The notes under the pieces: generated by a model
The model's database searches: none
What the model was told of the DNA's origin: nothing
Seen by the model: only the letters and a program-made list of their open reading frames with translations
Translations under genes and position numbers: made by a program
From: Streptomyces barringtoniae
Lineage (GTDB): Bacteria; Actinomycetota; Actinomycetes; Streptomycetales; Streptomycetaceae
DNA length: 64,000 bases
Reading direction: 5' to 3'
Assembly: GCF_020819595.1 (NCBI RefSeq)
Contig: NZ_JAJHNP010000021.1
Coordinates: 1-64,000 of the forward strand
Shown here: positions 44,126 through 53,759 of the stretch, piece by piece
Layout of the letters: each line of letters opens with the position of its first letter
Numbering within the stretch: the stretch's first letter is position 1

Positions 44126-45325
44126 GTGAACGTGCTGGACATCCTGTTGCTGGTCGCGGCCGTGTGGTTCGCGGTCGTGGGCTACCGCCAGGGCTTCGTC
44201 GTCGGCATCCTGTCGGTGATCGGGTTCCTGGGCGGCGGCCTCGTCGCCGTATACACGCTGCCCGTGATCTGGGACGCCGTGACCGACAACGCGGACGTCG
44301 GCACCACCGCCGCCGTGGTCGCCGTGGTCGTCGTCATCGTCTGCGCCTCCGTCGGCCAGGCCCTGACCACCCACCTGGGCAACAAACTGCGCCGGTACAT
44401 CACCTGGTCCCCGGCCCGCGCCCTGGACGCCACCGGCGGCGCCCTGGTCAACGTCGTGGCCATGCTGCTGGTGGCCTGGCTGATCGGATCCGCCCTGGCC
44501 GGCACCACCCTGCCGACCCTCGGCAGGGAGGTCCGCGGCTCCAAGGTGCTGCTCGGCGTCTCCCGGGCGCTGCCCGCCCAGGCCGACACCTGGTTCGCGG
44601 ACTTCTCCTCCGTCCTGGCGCAGAACGGCTTCCCGCAGGTCTTCAGCCCGTTCGCCAACGAGCCGATCAAGGACGTCCAGCCGCCCGACCCCGCCCTCGC
44701 GAACAGCCCGGTCACCGTGCGGGCCCAGCGCTCGATCGTCAAGGTCACCGGCACCGCCCAGAGCTGCGGCAAGGTCCTGGAGGGCACGGGCTTCGTCTTC
44801 GCCAACCGCCGGGTCATGACGAATGCGCACGTCGTCGGCGGCGTCGACGCGCCCACCGTGCAGATAGGCGGCGAGGGCCGCAAGTACGACGCCAAGGTGG
44901 TCCTGTACGACTGGAAGCGCGACATCGCCGTGCTCGACGTACCCGATCTGAAGGCGAGCGCCCTGCGGTTCTCCGGGCAGGACGCGGCCGGCGGCGACGG
45001 CGCGATCGTCGCGGGCTTCCCGGAGAACGGTTCGTACGACGTGCGCGCCGCGCGCGTGCGCGGGCGCATCACGGCCAACGGCCCGGACATCTACCACCGC
45101 GGCACCGTCCGCCGCGACGTCTACTCGCTGTACACGACCGTCCGCCAGGGCAACTCGGGCGGCCCGCTGCTCACCCCGGACGGCCGCGTCTACGGCGTGG
45201 TGTTCGCCAAGTCCCTCGACGACGCCCAGACCGGCTACGCCCTCACGGCGGACGAGATCCAGCCCGACATCCAGCGGGGACGTACGGCGAACGAGCAGGT
45301 GGGTACCGACAGCTGCGCGCTGTGA
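44126..45325 (+). CDS. marP: MarP-like membrane serine protease
   Basis: 399 residues. N-terminal CvpA-like membrane domain with four spans (DILLLVAAVWFAVVGYRQGF; ILSVIGFLGGGLVAVYTLP; and two more by residue 130), then a trypsin-like protease outside the membrane: His in VMTNAHVVGG, Asp in WKRDIAVLDV, Ser in VRQGNSGGPLL. Cysteines in AQSCGKV and the terminal DSCAL may form a disulfide. In M. tuberculosis MarP (Rv3671c) gives acid resistance by processing cell-wall hydrolases. GTG 44126 has AGGG 7-10 nt upstream. Confidence 0.93.
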   Translation: MNVLDILLLVAAVWFAVVGYRQGFVVGILSVIGFLGGGLVAVYTLPVIWDAVTDNADVGTTAAVVAVVVVIVCASVGQALTTHLGNKLRRYITWSPARALDATGGALVNVVAMLLVAWLIGSALAGTTLPTLGREVRGSKVLLGVSRALPAQADTWFADFSSVLAQNGFPQVFSPFANEPIKDVQPPDPALANSPVTVRAQRSIVKVTGTAQSCGKVLEGTGFVFANRRVMTNAHVVGGVDAPTVQIGGEGRKYDAKVVLYDWKRDIAVLDVPDLKASALRFSGQDAAGGDGAIVAGFPENGSYDVRAARVRGRITANGPDIYHRGTVRRDVYSLYTTVRQGNSGGPLLTPDGRVYGVVFAKSLDDAQTGYALTADEIQPDIQRGRTANEQVGTDSCAL

Positions 45326-45349
45326 GGCCCGGTCGGCCGGTCCGGGTGT

Positions 45350-45529
45350 TCAGCCGCGCGGATGACGCAGACGCATCGAGACCCAGCGGGCCCGGCGGCG
45401 CAGGATGCGCGGGATTCCCACGCGGAGGTCTCCTTCCGCGAGTTGCGGGTTGCCTCGCTGAGGCGTGCCCACACCGGCGGCGGAGCGGCGGTTGCGGGGT
45501 GCGTCACTGTAGTCGTGCGTCCAGCCCAT
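45350..45529 (-). CDS. Possible 59-residue basic protein
   Basis: Lies in the gap between marP and the hydrolase gene. Reads MGWTHDYSDAPRNRRSAAG at the start and GIPRILRRRARWVSMRLRHP near the end, a composition that looks like a genuine small basic protein. ATG 45529 has only a weak RBS (GAGGG 13 nt away). It could be antisense noise; conservation would settle it. Confidence 0.4.
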   Translation of the reverse strand: MGWTHDYSDAPRNRRSAAGVGTPQRGNPQLAEGDLRVGIPRILRRRARWVSMRLRHPRG

Positions 45530-45699
45530 ACCCCGACGTGTGCCCTCGCCCGAAGGTCGATAACCGCCTGAGCGCCGCCCAATTGGCCTATGCGGCAGGC
45601 ATGTGGCCGTTCGAGGGACAACTGTTCAGGAACCGGATACTCCGCGCATCGAACCGTCACCGCACGGTCACCGGTGTCCATCACCGATACGGGTGATCC
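45530..45699. other. Spacer without a supported gene
   Basis: Between the small basic protein and the stop of the hydrolase gene. Short dyads such as ATCACC/GGTGAT near 45680 may end one of the converging transcripts. Confidence 0.35.
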
Positions 45700-46620
45700 T
45701 CACCGGTCCGGCTCGGGATCCTTCAGCCAGTTGACGAGCTCCGCGGAGAAGGCGGCGGGATCCTCCTCGTGCGGGAAGTGGCCGAGGCCGTCGAACAGGC
45801 GCCAGCGGTACGGCGCTTCGACGTACTCGCCCGATCCGGCCGCGCTGCGGGTGCGCGTCACCGGGTCCAGCGAGCCGTGCAGATGGAGCGTGGGCACCCG
45901 CACCGGCCGCTTCATCCTGCGGTTGAACTGGATGCCGTCCGGACGGGCCAGCGAGCGCACCAGCCAGCGGTACGGCTCGATCGAGCAGTGCGCCGTCGAC
46001 GGGATGCACATGGCCCGCCGGTAGGCCTCCACCGCCTCGTCCTCCGGCGGCCGCGGCCCGGACCACTCCCGGATCAGCTGGCCCACCAACTCACCACCGT
46101 CGGCGGTGAGTTGACGCTCCGGAAGCCACGGCCGCTGGAAGCCCCAGATGTAGGAGTTGGCGGTCGTCTGCCGGGCGTCCCGCAGCATGGCCGCGCGCCA
46201 GCGCCGCGGATGCGGCATCGAGACGACCGCGAGCCGCCGTACGAGCTTGGGCCGCATCGCCGCCGCCGTCCACGCCAGATAGCCGCCCAGGTCGTGGCCG
46301 ACCAGCGCCGCGTCCGGCTCGCCGAGCGAGCGGATCACGCCGGTGACGTCGAGCGCGAGGTTGGCCGGGTCGTACCCGCGGGGCGTGCGGTCGCTGCCGC
46401 CGACGCCCCGCAGGTCCATCGCCACCGCCCGGTAGCCCGCGTCCGCGAGCGCGACCAGCTGGTGCCGCCAGGTCCACCAGAACTGCGGGAAGCCGTGCAG
46501 CAGCAGCACCAGGGGGCCGTCGCCGAGCTCGGCGATGTGGAAGCGGGCGCCGTTGGCGGCGACGTCCCTGTGCGTCCAGGGACCTTCGATCCGTACGACC
46601 GAGGGGGCGGGGTCCGTCAT
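45700..46620 (-). CDS. Epoxide-hydrolase-like alpha/beta hydrolase
   Basis: 306 residues. Oxyanion motif LHGFPQFWWTW, aspartate nucleophile D110 in LVGHDLGGYLAW, and the late histidine in DGLGHFPHEED: the Asp-nucleophile family of epoxide hydrolases and haloalkane dehalogenases. Rv3670 (ephE) lies at the same place in M. tuberculosis. Natural substrate unknown. ATG 46620 overlaps the stop of the holin-like gene (ATGA). Confidence 0.92.
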   Translation of the reverse strand: MTDPAPSVVRIEGPWTHRDVAANGARFHIAELGDGPLVLLLHGFPQFWWTWRHQLVALADAGYRAVAMDLRGVGGSDRTPRGYDPANLALDVTGVIRSLGEPDAALVGHDLGGYLAWTAAAMRPKLVRRLAVVSMPHPRRWRAAMLRDARQTTANSYIWGFQRPWLPERQLTADGGELVGQLIREWSGPRPPEDEAVEAYRRAMCIPSTAHCSIEPYRWLVRSLARPDGIQFNRRMKRPVRVPTLHLHGSLDPVTRTRSAAGSGEYVEAPYRWRLFDGLGHFPHEEDPAAFSAELVNWLKDPEPDR

Positions 46621-47105
46621 GACGACGAGCGTGCCACAGTCTCGATGGCCGCGGGCGCCCGGTCCTCGGGCAGCTCCGCACGGGGGTGCGGCTTGGCGTT
46701 CTGCAGCACGCCCGCCGTCTCCTTCATCGAGGCGGCCACCTTCTGCGGGCCCTGGGCCTTCTTGGCCTTCTTCGCGAACACCAGGCCGATCAGCGCGAGG
46801 AGGCCGGCGAGGACCACGTTCGCCGCGAACGACAGCACGAAGCAGATCGCCAGGTTCCAGCCGCTCCAGGTCCGGATGCCGTAGGCGAGGGCGAAGTTGA
46901 GCATCGGGAGCGAGAAGACGAGCAGCACCAGGGCCGCCGTGAACGCGCCGCCGCTGACCGCGCCGCGCCTGACGTCCTGCTTCAGCTGGGCCTTGGCCAG
47001 GGCGATCTCGTCGTGCACCAGCGCCGACAATTCGGTCGTCGCCGAGGCGAACAGCTGGCCGATGCTGCGTTCGGCGCCGACCGGGCTGCCGTCGGGTGCG
47101 CTCAT
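46617..47105 (-). CDS. Phage-holin-like small membrane protein
   Basis: 162 residues. A helical N-terminus (SIGQLFASATTELSALVHDE, IALAKAQLKQDV) precedes two adjacent spans, AFTAALVLLVFSLPMLNFAL and LAICFVLSFAANVVLAGLLA, then a Lys-rich tail. This is the actinobacterial holin-X/Phage_holin_3_6 type, present as Rv3669 in the mycobacterial order. The name does not imply lysis. ATG 47105 has AAGGGAG upstream. Confidence 0.87.
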   Translation of the reverse strand: MSAPDGSPVGAERSIGQLFASATTELSALVHDEIALAKAQLKQDVRRGAVSGGAFTAALVLLVFSLPMLNFALAYGIRTWSGWNLAICFVLSFAANVVLAGLLALIGLVFAKKAKKAQGPQKVAASMKETAGVLQNAKPHPRAELPEDRAPAAIETVARSSS

Positions 47106-47236
47106 CGCGTTCTCCCTTGCGAGGTGTCTCGTGCCGCGGGCGTGCCGTCGTGCCGTCGTACCACTGTCGTACTGCCGTCGTACGCGGCCGGCGGGCCCGC
47201 TCGTGTGGCCGTCTGGTTTTGTACCGTCTCGTCAGA

Positions 47237-48679
47237 TCATGCCGGACGGTCGTCCTCCTCGCCTGCCCCGCCCGGCACTTCCTGAAGCCCGTGGCGCGCC
47301 GCGGCGGCCTTCTCGGCGGCGATCCGCCGGTGTTCGGCGGCCTTGCGCTCGTGGATCTCGGCCATGCGCAGGTGGTAGGCCGGCTCGTCCTGCTCGTAGA
47401 CGTCCGGGATGCCGTCGAGGTCCTCGTCGCGCTCCTCCTCCTCGCACAGCCTGCGGTACCGGGCGTTGCGCATCTTCAGCAGGACCGTCGCGCACAGCGC
47501 CGCGAGGAGCGATCCGGTGAGGACGGCCGCCTTGACCTCGTCGGTGAGGACCGCGTCGCCGGCGAAGGCGAGTTCGCCGATGAGCAGGGAGACGGTGAAG
47601 CCGATGCCGGAGAGGGCGGCCACCGCGAAGACGTCGGCCCAGGCGAGGTCCTCGCTGAGGGAGGCGCGGGTGAAGCGGACGGTCAGCCAGGTGCCGCCGA
47701 AGATGCCGAGCGTCTTGCCGACGACCAGCCCGAGCACCACGCCGAGCGTCTCCGGCCTGGTGAACACATCCCCGAGCGCCCCGCCGGAGACCGTCACCCC
47801 GGCGCTGAACAGCGCGAACATCGGTACGGCGAGCCCGGCGGACAGGGGCCGCACCAGGTGCTCGATGTGCTCGCCGGGCGAGTGCTGCTCACCCTCCCGG
47901 GTGGTGCAGCGCAGCATCAGGCCCATCGCCACACCGGCGATGGTGGCGTGCACGCCGCTGTTGTACATCAGCGCCCAGATCACCACGGCGAGCGGCACGT
48001 ACACGTACCAGCCGCGTACGCCCTTGCGCAGCAGCAGCCAGAAGACGGCCAGTCCGGCGGCGGCCCCGCCGAGCGCGGCGAAGTTCAGCCGGTCGGTGAA
48101 GAAGATCGCGATGATCAGGATCGCGAAGAGGTCGTCGACCACCGCGAGGGTGAGCAGGAAGGCGCGCAGGGAGCTGGGCAGGGAGGTGCCGATGACCGCG
48201 AGGACGGCGAGCGCGAAGGCGATGTCGGTGGCGGTGGGCACCGCCCAGCCCTGCGTCGAGGCGTGCCCGGTGAGGGTGGTGAGGGTGTAGACGAGCGCGG
48301 GTACGGCCATGCCGCACACCGCGGCCACCACGGGCAGCACGGCCGCCCTGGGGTCGCGCAGGTCCCCGGCGACCAGTTCGCGCTTGAGCTCGATACCCGC
48401 GACGAAGAAGAACACCGCGAGGAGCCCGTCGGCGGCCCAGTGCTCCACGGAGAGGTTCAGGCCGAGCGCGCCGGGGCCGAGGCGGAAGTGGCTGACGGTC
48501 TCGTAGCTGTGGTGCAGGGCGGGGACGTTTGCCCAGATCAGCGCCGCCACGGCGGCGAGCAGCAGCAGGACGCCGCCGACGGTCTCGGTCCGCAGCGCGT
48601 CCGCGACGAACGTCCGCTCCGGCAGGGAGAGGCGTCCGAGTGCCTTCCGGGGGGCTTTGCGGGTCCTGAGCGCGGCCAC
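47237..48679 (-). CDS. nhaA: NhaA-type sodium/proton antiporter
   Basis: 480 residues, about eleven to twelve spans. Typical NhaA stretches: GVLLLLAAVAALIWAN, FFVAGIELKRELVAGDLRDP, the DIAFALAVLAVIG and VVDDLFAILIIAIFF segments holding the antiport aspartates, and AALSGIGFTVSLLIGELAF. A cytosolic Glu/Arg-rich C-terminal extension of about 80 residues follows. It maintains pH and sodium balance. GTG 48679 is used, with GAGG upstream. It is inserted between holin-like and acs genes, unlike the mycobacterial order. Confidence 0.93.
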   Translation of the reverse strand: MAALRTRKAPRKALGRLSLPERTFVADALRTETVGGVLLLLAAVAALIWANVPALHHSYETVSHFRLGPGALGLNLSVEHWAADGLLAVFFFVAGIELKRELVAGDLRDPRAAVLPVVAAVCGMAVPALVYTLTTLTGHASTQGWAVPTATDIAFALAVLAVIGTSLPSSLRAFLLTLAVVDDLFAILIIAIFFTDRLNFAALGGAAAGLAVFWLLLRKGVRGWYVYVPLAVVIWALMYNSGVHATIAGVAMGLMLRCTTREGEQHSPGEHIEHLVRPLSAGLAVPMFALFSAGVTVSGGALGDVFTRPETLGVVLGLVVGKTLGIFGGTWLTVRFTRASLSEDLAWADVFAVAALSGIGFTVSLLIGELAFAGDAVLTDEVKAAVLTGSLLAALCATVLLKMRNARYRRLCEEEERDEDLDGIPDVYEQDEPAYHLRMAEIHERKAAEHRRIAAEKAAAARHGLQEVPGGAGEEDDRPA

Positions 48680-48822
48680 GGCGGGGACCTCCGGGTCGTA
48701 CGACGATGATCACGCCGTCGCACGGGTCGTCGACGGCGTCGCCGACCAGACTTCCCGGCACACCCTGAGGCTGCCACTTTACCGGATTTTGACGTCGGAC
48801 GTTAGTGAGACGAACGAAAAGA

Positions 48823-48850
48823 GGGCGCCCGGTGACGACACCGGGCGCCC
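48823..48850. terminator. Terminator between nhaA region and acs
   Basis: Perfect 12-bp arms GGGCGCCCGGTG/CACCGGGCGCCC with loop ACGA, followed by TTT on the plus strand and CTCTTTTC on the minus strand. It follows the acs stop by 16 nt on the minus strand and would end acs transcription. Confidence 0.88.
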
Positions 48851-48865
48851 TTTCCGCCGTTCCGC

Positions 48866-50821
48866 CTAGTCCTCGCTGGGCGCCGCGGGCAGCTTCGTCT
48901 GGATGAGGTCCATGACCGTGCTGTCGGTCAGCGTGGTGACGTCACCGAGCTGGCGGTTCTCGGCCACGTCCCGCAGCAGACGGCGCATGATCTTGCCGGA
49001 GCGGGTCTTGGGCAGCTCGGCCACCGGCAGGATCCGCTTGGGCTTGGCGATCGGCCCGAGCGTGGTGCCCACGTGGTCGCGCAGCTCACCGACGAGCGCC
49101 TCGGTCTCCGCGGCCGTACCGCGCAGGATCACGAACGCGACGATCGCCTGGCCGGTGGTCTCGTCGGTGGCACCGACGACGGCCGCCTCGGCGACCGACG
49201 GGTGGGAGACGAGCGCCGACTCCACCTCGGTGGTGGAGATGTTGTGCCCGGACACGAGCATCACGTCGTCCATCCGGCCCAGCAGCCAGATGTCGCCGTC
49301 GTCGTCCCTCTTCGCGCCGTCACCGGCGAAGTACTTGCCCTCGAAGCGGGACCAGTAGGTGTCGATGAACCGCTGGTCGTCGCCCCAGATGGTGCGCAGC
49401 ATCGACGGCCAGGGCTCGGTCAGCACCAGGTAGCCACCGCCGCCGTCGGGCACCTCGTTCGCCTCGTCGTCGACGACGGTCGCGCTGATGCCGGGCAGCG
49501 GCGTCTGCGCCGAGCCGGGCTTGGCCGCGGTGACGCCGGGCAGCGGCGAGATCATCATCGCGCCGGTCTCGGTCTGCCACCAGGTGTCCACCACGGGCGT
49601 CCGGTCCGCGCCGATGTTCTTGCGGTACCAGATCCAGGCCTCGGGGTTGATGGGCTCGCCCACCGAGCCGAGGACGCGCAGGGAGGACAGGTCGAACTTG
49701 GCGGGGATGTCGTCGCCCCACTTCATGAAGGTCCGGATCGCCGTCGGCGCGGTGTAGAGGATCGTGACCTTGTACTTCTGCACGATCTCCCAGAACCGGC
49801 CCTGGTGCGGGGTGTCCGGCGTGCCCTCGTACATGACCTGCGTCGCGCCGTTGGCCAGCGGGCCGTAGACGATGTACGAGTGCCCGGTGACCCAGCCGAC
49901 GTCGGCCGTGCACCAGTACACGTCCGTCTCCGGCTTGAGGTCGAAGACCGCCCAGTGGGTGTACGCGCACTGGGTGAGGTAGCCGCCAGAGGTGTGCAGG
50001 ATGCCCTTCGGCTTCCCGGTCGTGCCGGAGGTGTAGAGGATGAACAGCGGGTGCTCCGCCTCGAACGCCTCAGGGGTGTGCTCGGCCGACTGCCGCTCTA
50101 CGAGCTCGTGCCACCACACGTCCCGGCCGTCGGTCCACGCCACGTCCTGGCCGGTACGGCGCACCACGAGCACGTGCTCGACGTTGTCGACCTTGCCGAT
50201 CGCCTCGTCCACGGCGGGCTTCAGCGCGGACGGCTTGCCGCGACGGTAGCCGCCGTCGGCGGTGATGACGACCTTGGCGTCCGCGTCCTTGATGCGGGTC
50301 GCGAGCGCGTCCGCCGAGAAGCCGCCGAAGACGACCGAGTGCGCGGCGCCGATCCGGGCCGAGGCCAGCATCGCGATCGCGGTCTCCGGGATCATCGGCA
50401 TGTAGATGGCGACCCGGTCGCCCTTGCGAACGCCCAGCTCCAGCAGAGCGTTGGCCGCCTTGGAGACCTCGTCCTTCAGCTCGGCGTAGGTGATCGAGCG
50501 GCTGTCGCCGGGCTCGCCCTCGAAGTGGATGGCGACGCGGTCCCCGTGTCCTGACTCCACGTGCCGGTCCACGCAGTTGTAGGCGACGTTCAGCTCGCCG
50601 TCCTTGAACCACTTGGCGAACGGCGGGTTCGACCAGTCCAGCGTCTCGGTCGGTTCCTTGGCCCAGGTCAGCCGACGGGCCTGCTCGGCCCAGAAGCCGA
50701 GCCTGTCAGCCTTGGCCTGTGCATACGCCTCCGCGGTGACATTGGCATGCGCGGCCAGGTCGGCGGGGGGCGCGAACCTGCGTTCTTCCTTGAGCAGGTT
50801 GGCCAGGCTTTCGTTGCTCAC
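48866..50821 (-). CDS. acs: Acetyl-CoA synthetase
   Basis: 651 residues. AMP-forming synthetase converting acetate, ATP and CoA to acetyl-CoA. Motifs: LYTSGTTGKPKG, WWQTETGAMMISP, YFAGDGAKRDDDG, and the C-terminal PKTRSGKIMRRLL with the lysine that is commonly acetylated to switch the enzyme off. GTG 50821 has GAGGGAGA upstream; earlier codons in the frame are unlikely. Rv3667 is the counterpart. Confidence 0.95.
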   Translation of the reverse strand: MSNESLANLLKEERRFAPPADLAAHANVTAEAYAQAKADRLGFWAEQARRLTWAKEPTETLDWSNPPFAKWFKDGELNVAYNCVDRHVESGHGDRVAIHFEGEPGDSRSITYAELKDEVSKAANALLELGVRKGDRVAIYMPMIPETAIAMLASARIGAAHSVVFGGFSADALATRIKDADAKVVITADGGYRRGKPSALKPAVDEAIGKVDNVEHVLVVRRTGQDVAWTDGRDVWWHELVERQSAEHTPEAFEAEHPLFILYTSGTTGKPKGILHTSGGYLTQCAYTHWAVFDLKPETDVYWCTADVGWVTGHSYIVYGPLANGATQVMYEGTPDTPHQGRFWEIVQKYKVTILYTAPTAIRTFMKWGDDIPAKFDLSSLRVLGSVGEPINPEAWIWYRKNIGADRTPVVDTWWQTETGAMMISPLPGVTAAKPGSAQTPLPGISATVVDDEANEVPDGGGGYLVLTEPWPSMLRTIWGDDQRFIDTYWSRFEGKYFAGDGAKRDDDGDIWLLGRMDDVMLVSGHNISTTEVESALVSHPSVAEAAVVGATDETTGQAIVAFVILRGTAAETEALVGELRDHVGTTLGPIAKPKRILPVAELPKTRSGKIMRRLLRDVAENRQLGDVTTLTDSTVMDLIQTKLPAAPSED

Positions 50822-50936
50822 GACATCTCCCTCTCGAAGGGTGTCCGTTGTGTCCCAGGCCACAGCTCATCAGACGCGGGGGTCCGATGACAAGAGTCCA
50901 CGGCCAAATTGGTTTAGACCTCTCTGAGGTGCCCGT

Positions 50937-53495
50937 TCACGGCGGACTGCGCAGCTCCTCCGCCGCGCTCCCGTTCTCTCTCACGTCCTCGAACACCGTC
51001 CCGGTTCGACCGAGCAGGTAGGCCTGCGCCTCGCCCACGTGGAAGTACATCCCGTGCAGCTCCAGCGCCCCGGCCGCCAGCGCCCGTGCGACCGGGGCGT
51101 GCGCCCGCAGGTGTTCCAACTGCTGGAGCACGTTGGTCAGGCACAGTTGCTCCACCGCGTCGGCCGGCGTCCGCCCGGCCAGCCGGGGCCGGGTGCACCG
51201 GTCGTCGGCCATCCGTGCCAGGCTCGGCAGGCCGTGCCTGAGCCACCGCCTCAGCGGTGTCGCCGCACCCCCGGGCCCGGCGGTCAGCAGCGCCTGCATC
51301 GCCCCGCACCCGGAGTGCCCGCACACCGTGATGGACCTCACCTTCAGTACCTCCATGGCGTACTCGACGGCGGCCGCCACCGACTCGTCGCCGTGCTCCT
51401 CGCCGGGCATCGGCACCAGGTTGCCGATGTTGCGGACGACGAACAGGTCGCCGGGACCACTGGCGGTGATCATCGACGTGACGAGCCGGGAGTCGGCACA
51501 GGTGAGGAAGAGCTGCGCGGGCCGCTGGCCCTCCCGGGCGAGCCGCGCCAGCTCGTCCCGCACCAGCGGCGCGGTGTTGCGCTGGAACGAGCCGACCCCA
51601 TGGACCAGTTCATGCCCGGTCTCCCGCCCGGCCGGGGTGCCGACGGCCGCCGGGAAGCAGGCCCGGTGACCGCGCCACGGTGTCCAGGGCCGGCACCGGC
51701 AGGCGGCGGACGGGGTGGGTTCGGTGGAAGTGGATGGGCTCGGTTCGGTGGATGGGGTTGGTCGGGCGGTCGAGGCCGGTTCGGCGGGCGGGGCTTGCTT
51801 GGTGGTTTGGGTCGCTTCGGCGGGCGGGGCTTGCTCGGCCGTCGGGCTCGGTCTGGTGGGCGAGGTTTGCCCGGTGGTCTGGTTCGGTTCGGTGGGCGCG
51901 GTTTGCTCGGCGGTTGGGCTCGGCCCGGTGGTCGGGGTAGGCCCGGTGGTCGGGGTCGGCCCGGTGGTCCGGATTCCGCCGCGTCGGCCCGACAGCTCGG
52001 CCGTACCGCCGCGCGCGATGTGGGAGCTGCGCCAGTCCTGCAGTGACTCGTACGCCGCGTGGTCCATGAACGAACCGTCCAACTCCACGACGGCGTGGGC
52101 GCCCTGGGGTAGGAGATGCAGGGACCGGCTCAGCCGGGGCACCGCCAGGAACGTCAACTGACCTCGGACTCTTACGTAATGGATTCCTTCCTTCTCGTCA
52201 TGGGTGATGCGGGTGCGGGTGAGGCGGCGCAGGGCGACGGCGACCGCCACGGCCACCCCGAGGAGCACGCCCTGCAGGACGCCGAGGAGCACCACGCCGA
52301 GTGTGGTCGCGGCGTAGACCGGCACTTCGCGGTGGCGCGTCACCGTGCGGATGTGGTGCAGGGACACCATCTGGATACCGACGGCCATGACCAGTGCGGC
52401 GAGGGAGGCGAGCGGGATCTCCTCCAGGGCCGGGACCATCAGCAGCGCGGCGACTACTACGAGAACGCCGTGCAGCATCGTGGAGTTCCGGCTCACGGCA
52501 CCCGAGTTCACATTCGCGGTACTGCGCACGGCCACCCCGGCCACCGGCAGTCCGCCGAGCGCCCCGGAGACCATGTTGGCGGCGCCCTGGCCCAGGAGCT
52601 CCCGGTCCAGGTCGGCGCGGCCGACGCGGGGGAGCGGGCCGGGCCGGGCCGCGACCAGCTTGTCCACGGCCACCGCGCCGAGCAGCGACTGCACGCTGCA
52701 CACCAGGGTGGTGGTGAGCACGGCGGCGGCCAGGCCCGACGCCGGGCCCTCGGGCAGTCCGGCCAGGGCGTGGCTGCGCCAGGACGGCAGGTCGACCCTG
52801 GGCAGGGCCAGGCCGGTGAGGGCCGCCGTGGCGGTGGCACCGGTGACAGCGACCAGGGCGGCCGGCACGCGTCGCAGCATCCGGCCGATGCGGCCGGGCA
52901 GGCGGGGCCAGGCCAGCAGCAGGGCGAGCGTCAGCGCGCTCATCGAGACGGCGGCCGGATGCAGGTGGGCCAACTGTGCGGGCAGTGCACGCACGTTGGT
53001 GAGGACGGAGCTGTCGGGGCTGCCGCCGAGGACGATGTGCAGCTGGGCGACGGCGATGGTGATGCCGATCCCGGCGAGCATGCCGTGCACCACCGCCGGG
53101 CTGACCGCGAGCGCGCCGCGGGCCACCCGCAGGCAGCCGAAGCCGATTTGGGCGAGTCCGGCGAGGACGGTGATGCCGCAGGTCGCCCGCCAGCCGAAGC
53201 GGTGGATCAGGTCGGCGGTGACCACGGTGAGTCCGGCGGCCGGGCCGCTGACCTGGAGCGGGCAGCCGCCGAGCCGGCCGGCGACGAGTCCGCCCACGGC
53301 GGCGGCGACGAGGCCGGCCTGGAGCGGGGCACCGGTGGCCAGGGCGATGCCGAGGGACAGGGGCAGGGCGATCAGGAAGACCGCGACGGCCGCCGACAGG
53401 TCGGCGCCCGCCACGGGGAAGCGGGTCCGGCTGCCCGGCGGCGGGCCGTGCGGCGGGTGCGGCTGCTGGGTGGGCGAGGGTGCGCAGGCTGACAT
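50937..53495 (-). CDS. SulP transporter fused to beta-carbonic anhydrase
   Basis: 852 residues. The N-terminal half is a SulP anion transporter (VFLIALPLSLGIALATGAPL, CPLQVSGPAAGLTVVTADLI, repeated spans) with a STAS domain (VRGQLTFLAVPRLSRSL, VVELDGSFMDHAAYESL). A Pro/Thr-rich linker with TTGPTPTTGP and similar repeats covers about residues 510-620. The C-terminus is a beta-carbonic anhydrase: zinc ligands in FLTCADSRLV and CGHSGCGAM. Such fusions (also Rv3273) couple bicarbonate movement to CO2 hydration. ATG 53495 has AGGAGGAGA upstream. Confidence 0.93.
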   Translation of the reverse strand: MSACAPSPTQQPHPPHGPPPGSRTRFPVAGADLSAAVAVFLIALPLSLGIALATGAPLQAGLVAAAVGGLVAGRLGGCPLQVSGPAAGLTVVTADLIHRFGWRATCGITVLAGLAQIGFGCLRVARGALAVSPAVVHGMLAGIGITIAVAQLHIVLGGSPDSSVLTNVRALPAQLAHLHPAAVSMSALTLALLLAWPRLPGRIGRMLRRVPAALVAVTGATATAALTGLALPRVDLPSWRSHALAGLPEGPASGLAAAVLTTTLVCSVQSLLGAVAVDKLVAARPGPLPRVGRADLDRELLGQGAANMVSGALGGLPVAGVAVRSTANVNSGAVSRNSTMLHGVLVVVAALLMVPALEEIPLASLAALVMAVGIQMVSLHHIRTVTRHREVPVYAATTLGVVLLGVLQGVLLGVAVAVAVALRRLTRTRITHDEKEGIHYVRVRGQLTFLAVPRLSRSLHLLPQGAHAVVELDGSFMDHAAYESLQDWRSSHIARGGTAELSGRRGGIRTTGPTPTTGPTPTTGPSPTAEQTAPTEPNQTTGQTSPTRPSPTAEQAPPAEATQTTKQAPPAEPASTARPTPSTEPSPSTSTEPTPSAACRCRPWTPWRGHRACFPAAVGTPAGRETGHELVHGVGSFQRNTAPLVRDELARLAREGQRPAQLFLTCADSRLVTSMITASGPGDLFVVRNIGNLVPMPGEEHGDESVAAAVEYAMEVLKVRSITVCGHSGCGAMQALLTAGPGGAATPLRRWLRHGLPSLARMADDRCTRPRLAGRTPADAVEQLCLTNVLQQLEHLRAHAPVARALAAGALELHGMYFHVGEAQAYLLGRTGTVFEDVRENGSAAEELRSPP

Positions 53496-53759
53496 GGTCC
53501 CGTCTCCTCCTGGGCGGCGGGATGGAGCAACGCTTGGCAAAGGAACCGTAATTCCGCGTAAAGGCCATACATAGCTTTTCTGGGCAAATGGATCAGATGG
53601 TCCCTCGCGTGAGTGAACTAATCATTTGATCGGCTTGTCGTACTAATTCCTTCTCTGTCCCGTGCGAGCTTGGCCCCACTGTCGGTTCAAGCCCGGCACA
53701 TCACCAGAAAACGGCCCTAGTCGGCGTTTGCCTGAGAGAAGGAAGAAGGTGGGCGGAAC
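53496..53759. promoter_or_regulatory. Divergent, relatively AT-rich promoter region
   Basis: 264 nt between the SulP-carbonic anhydrase gene and the deacetylase-like lipoprotein gene. The section at about 53565-53655 is far richer in A and T than its surroundings, as expected where promoters open. TTGTCG near 53634 and TACTAAT after it are possible elements for the rightward gene. Confidence 0.4.
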
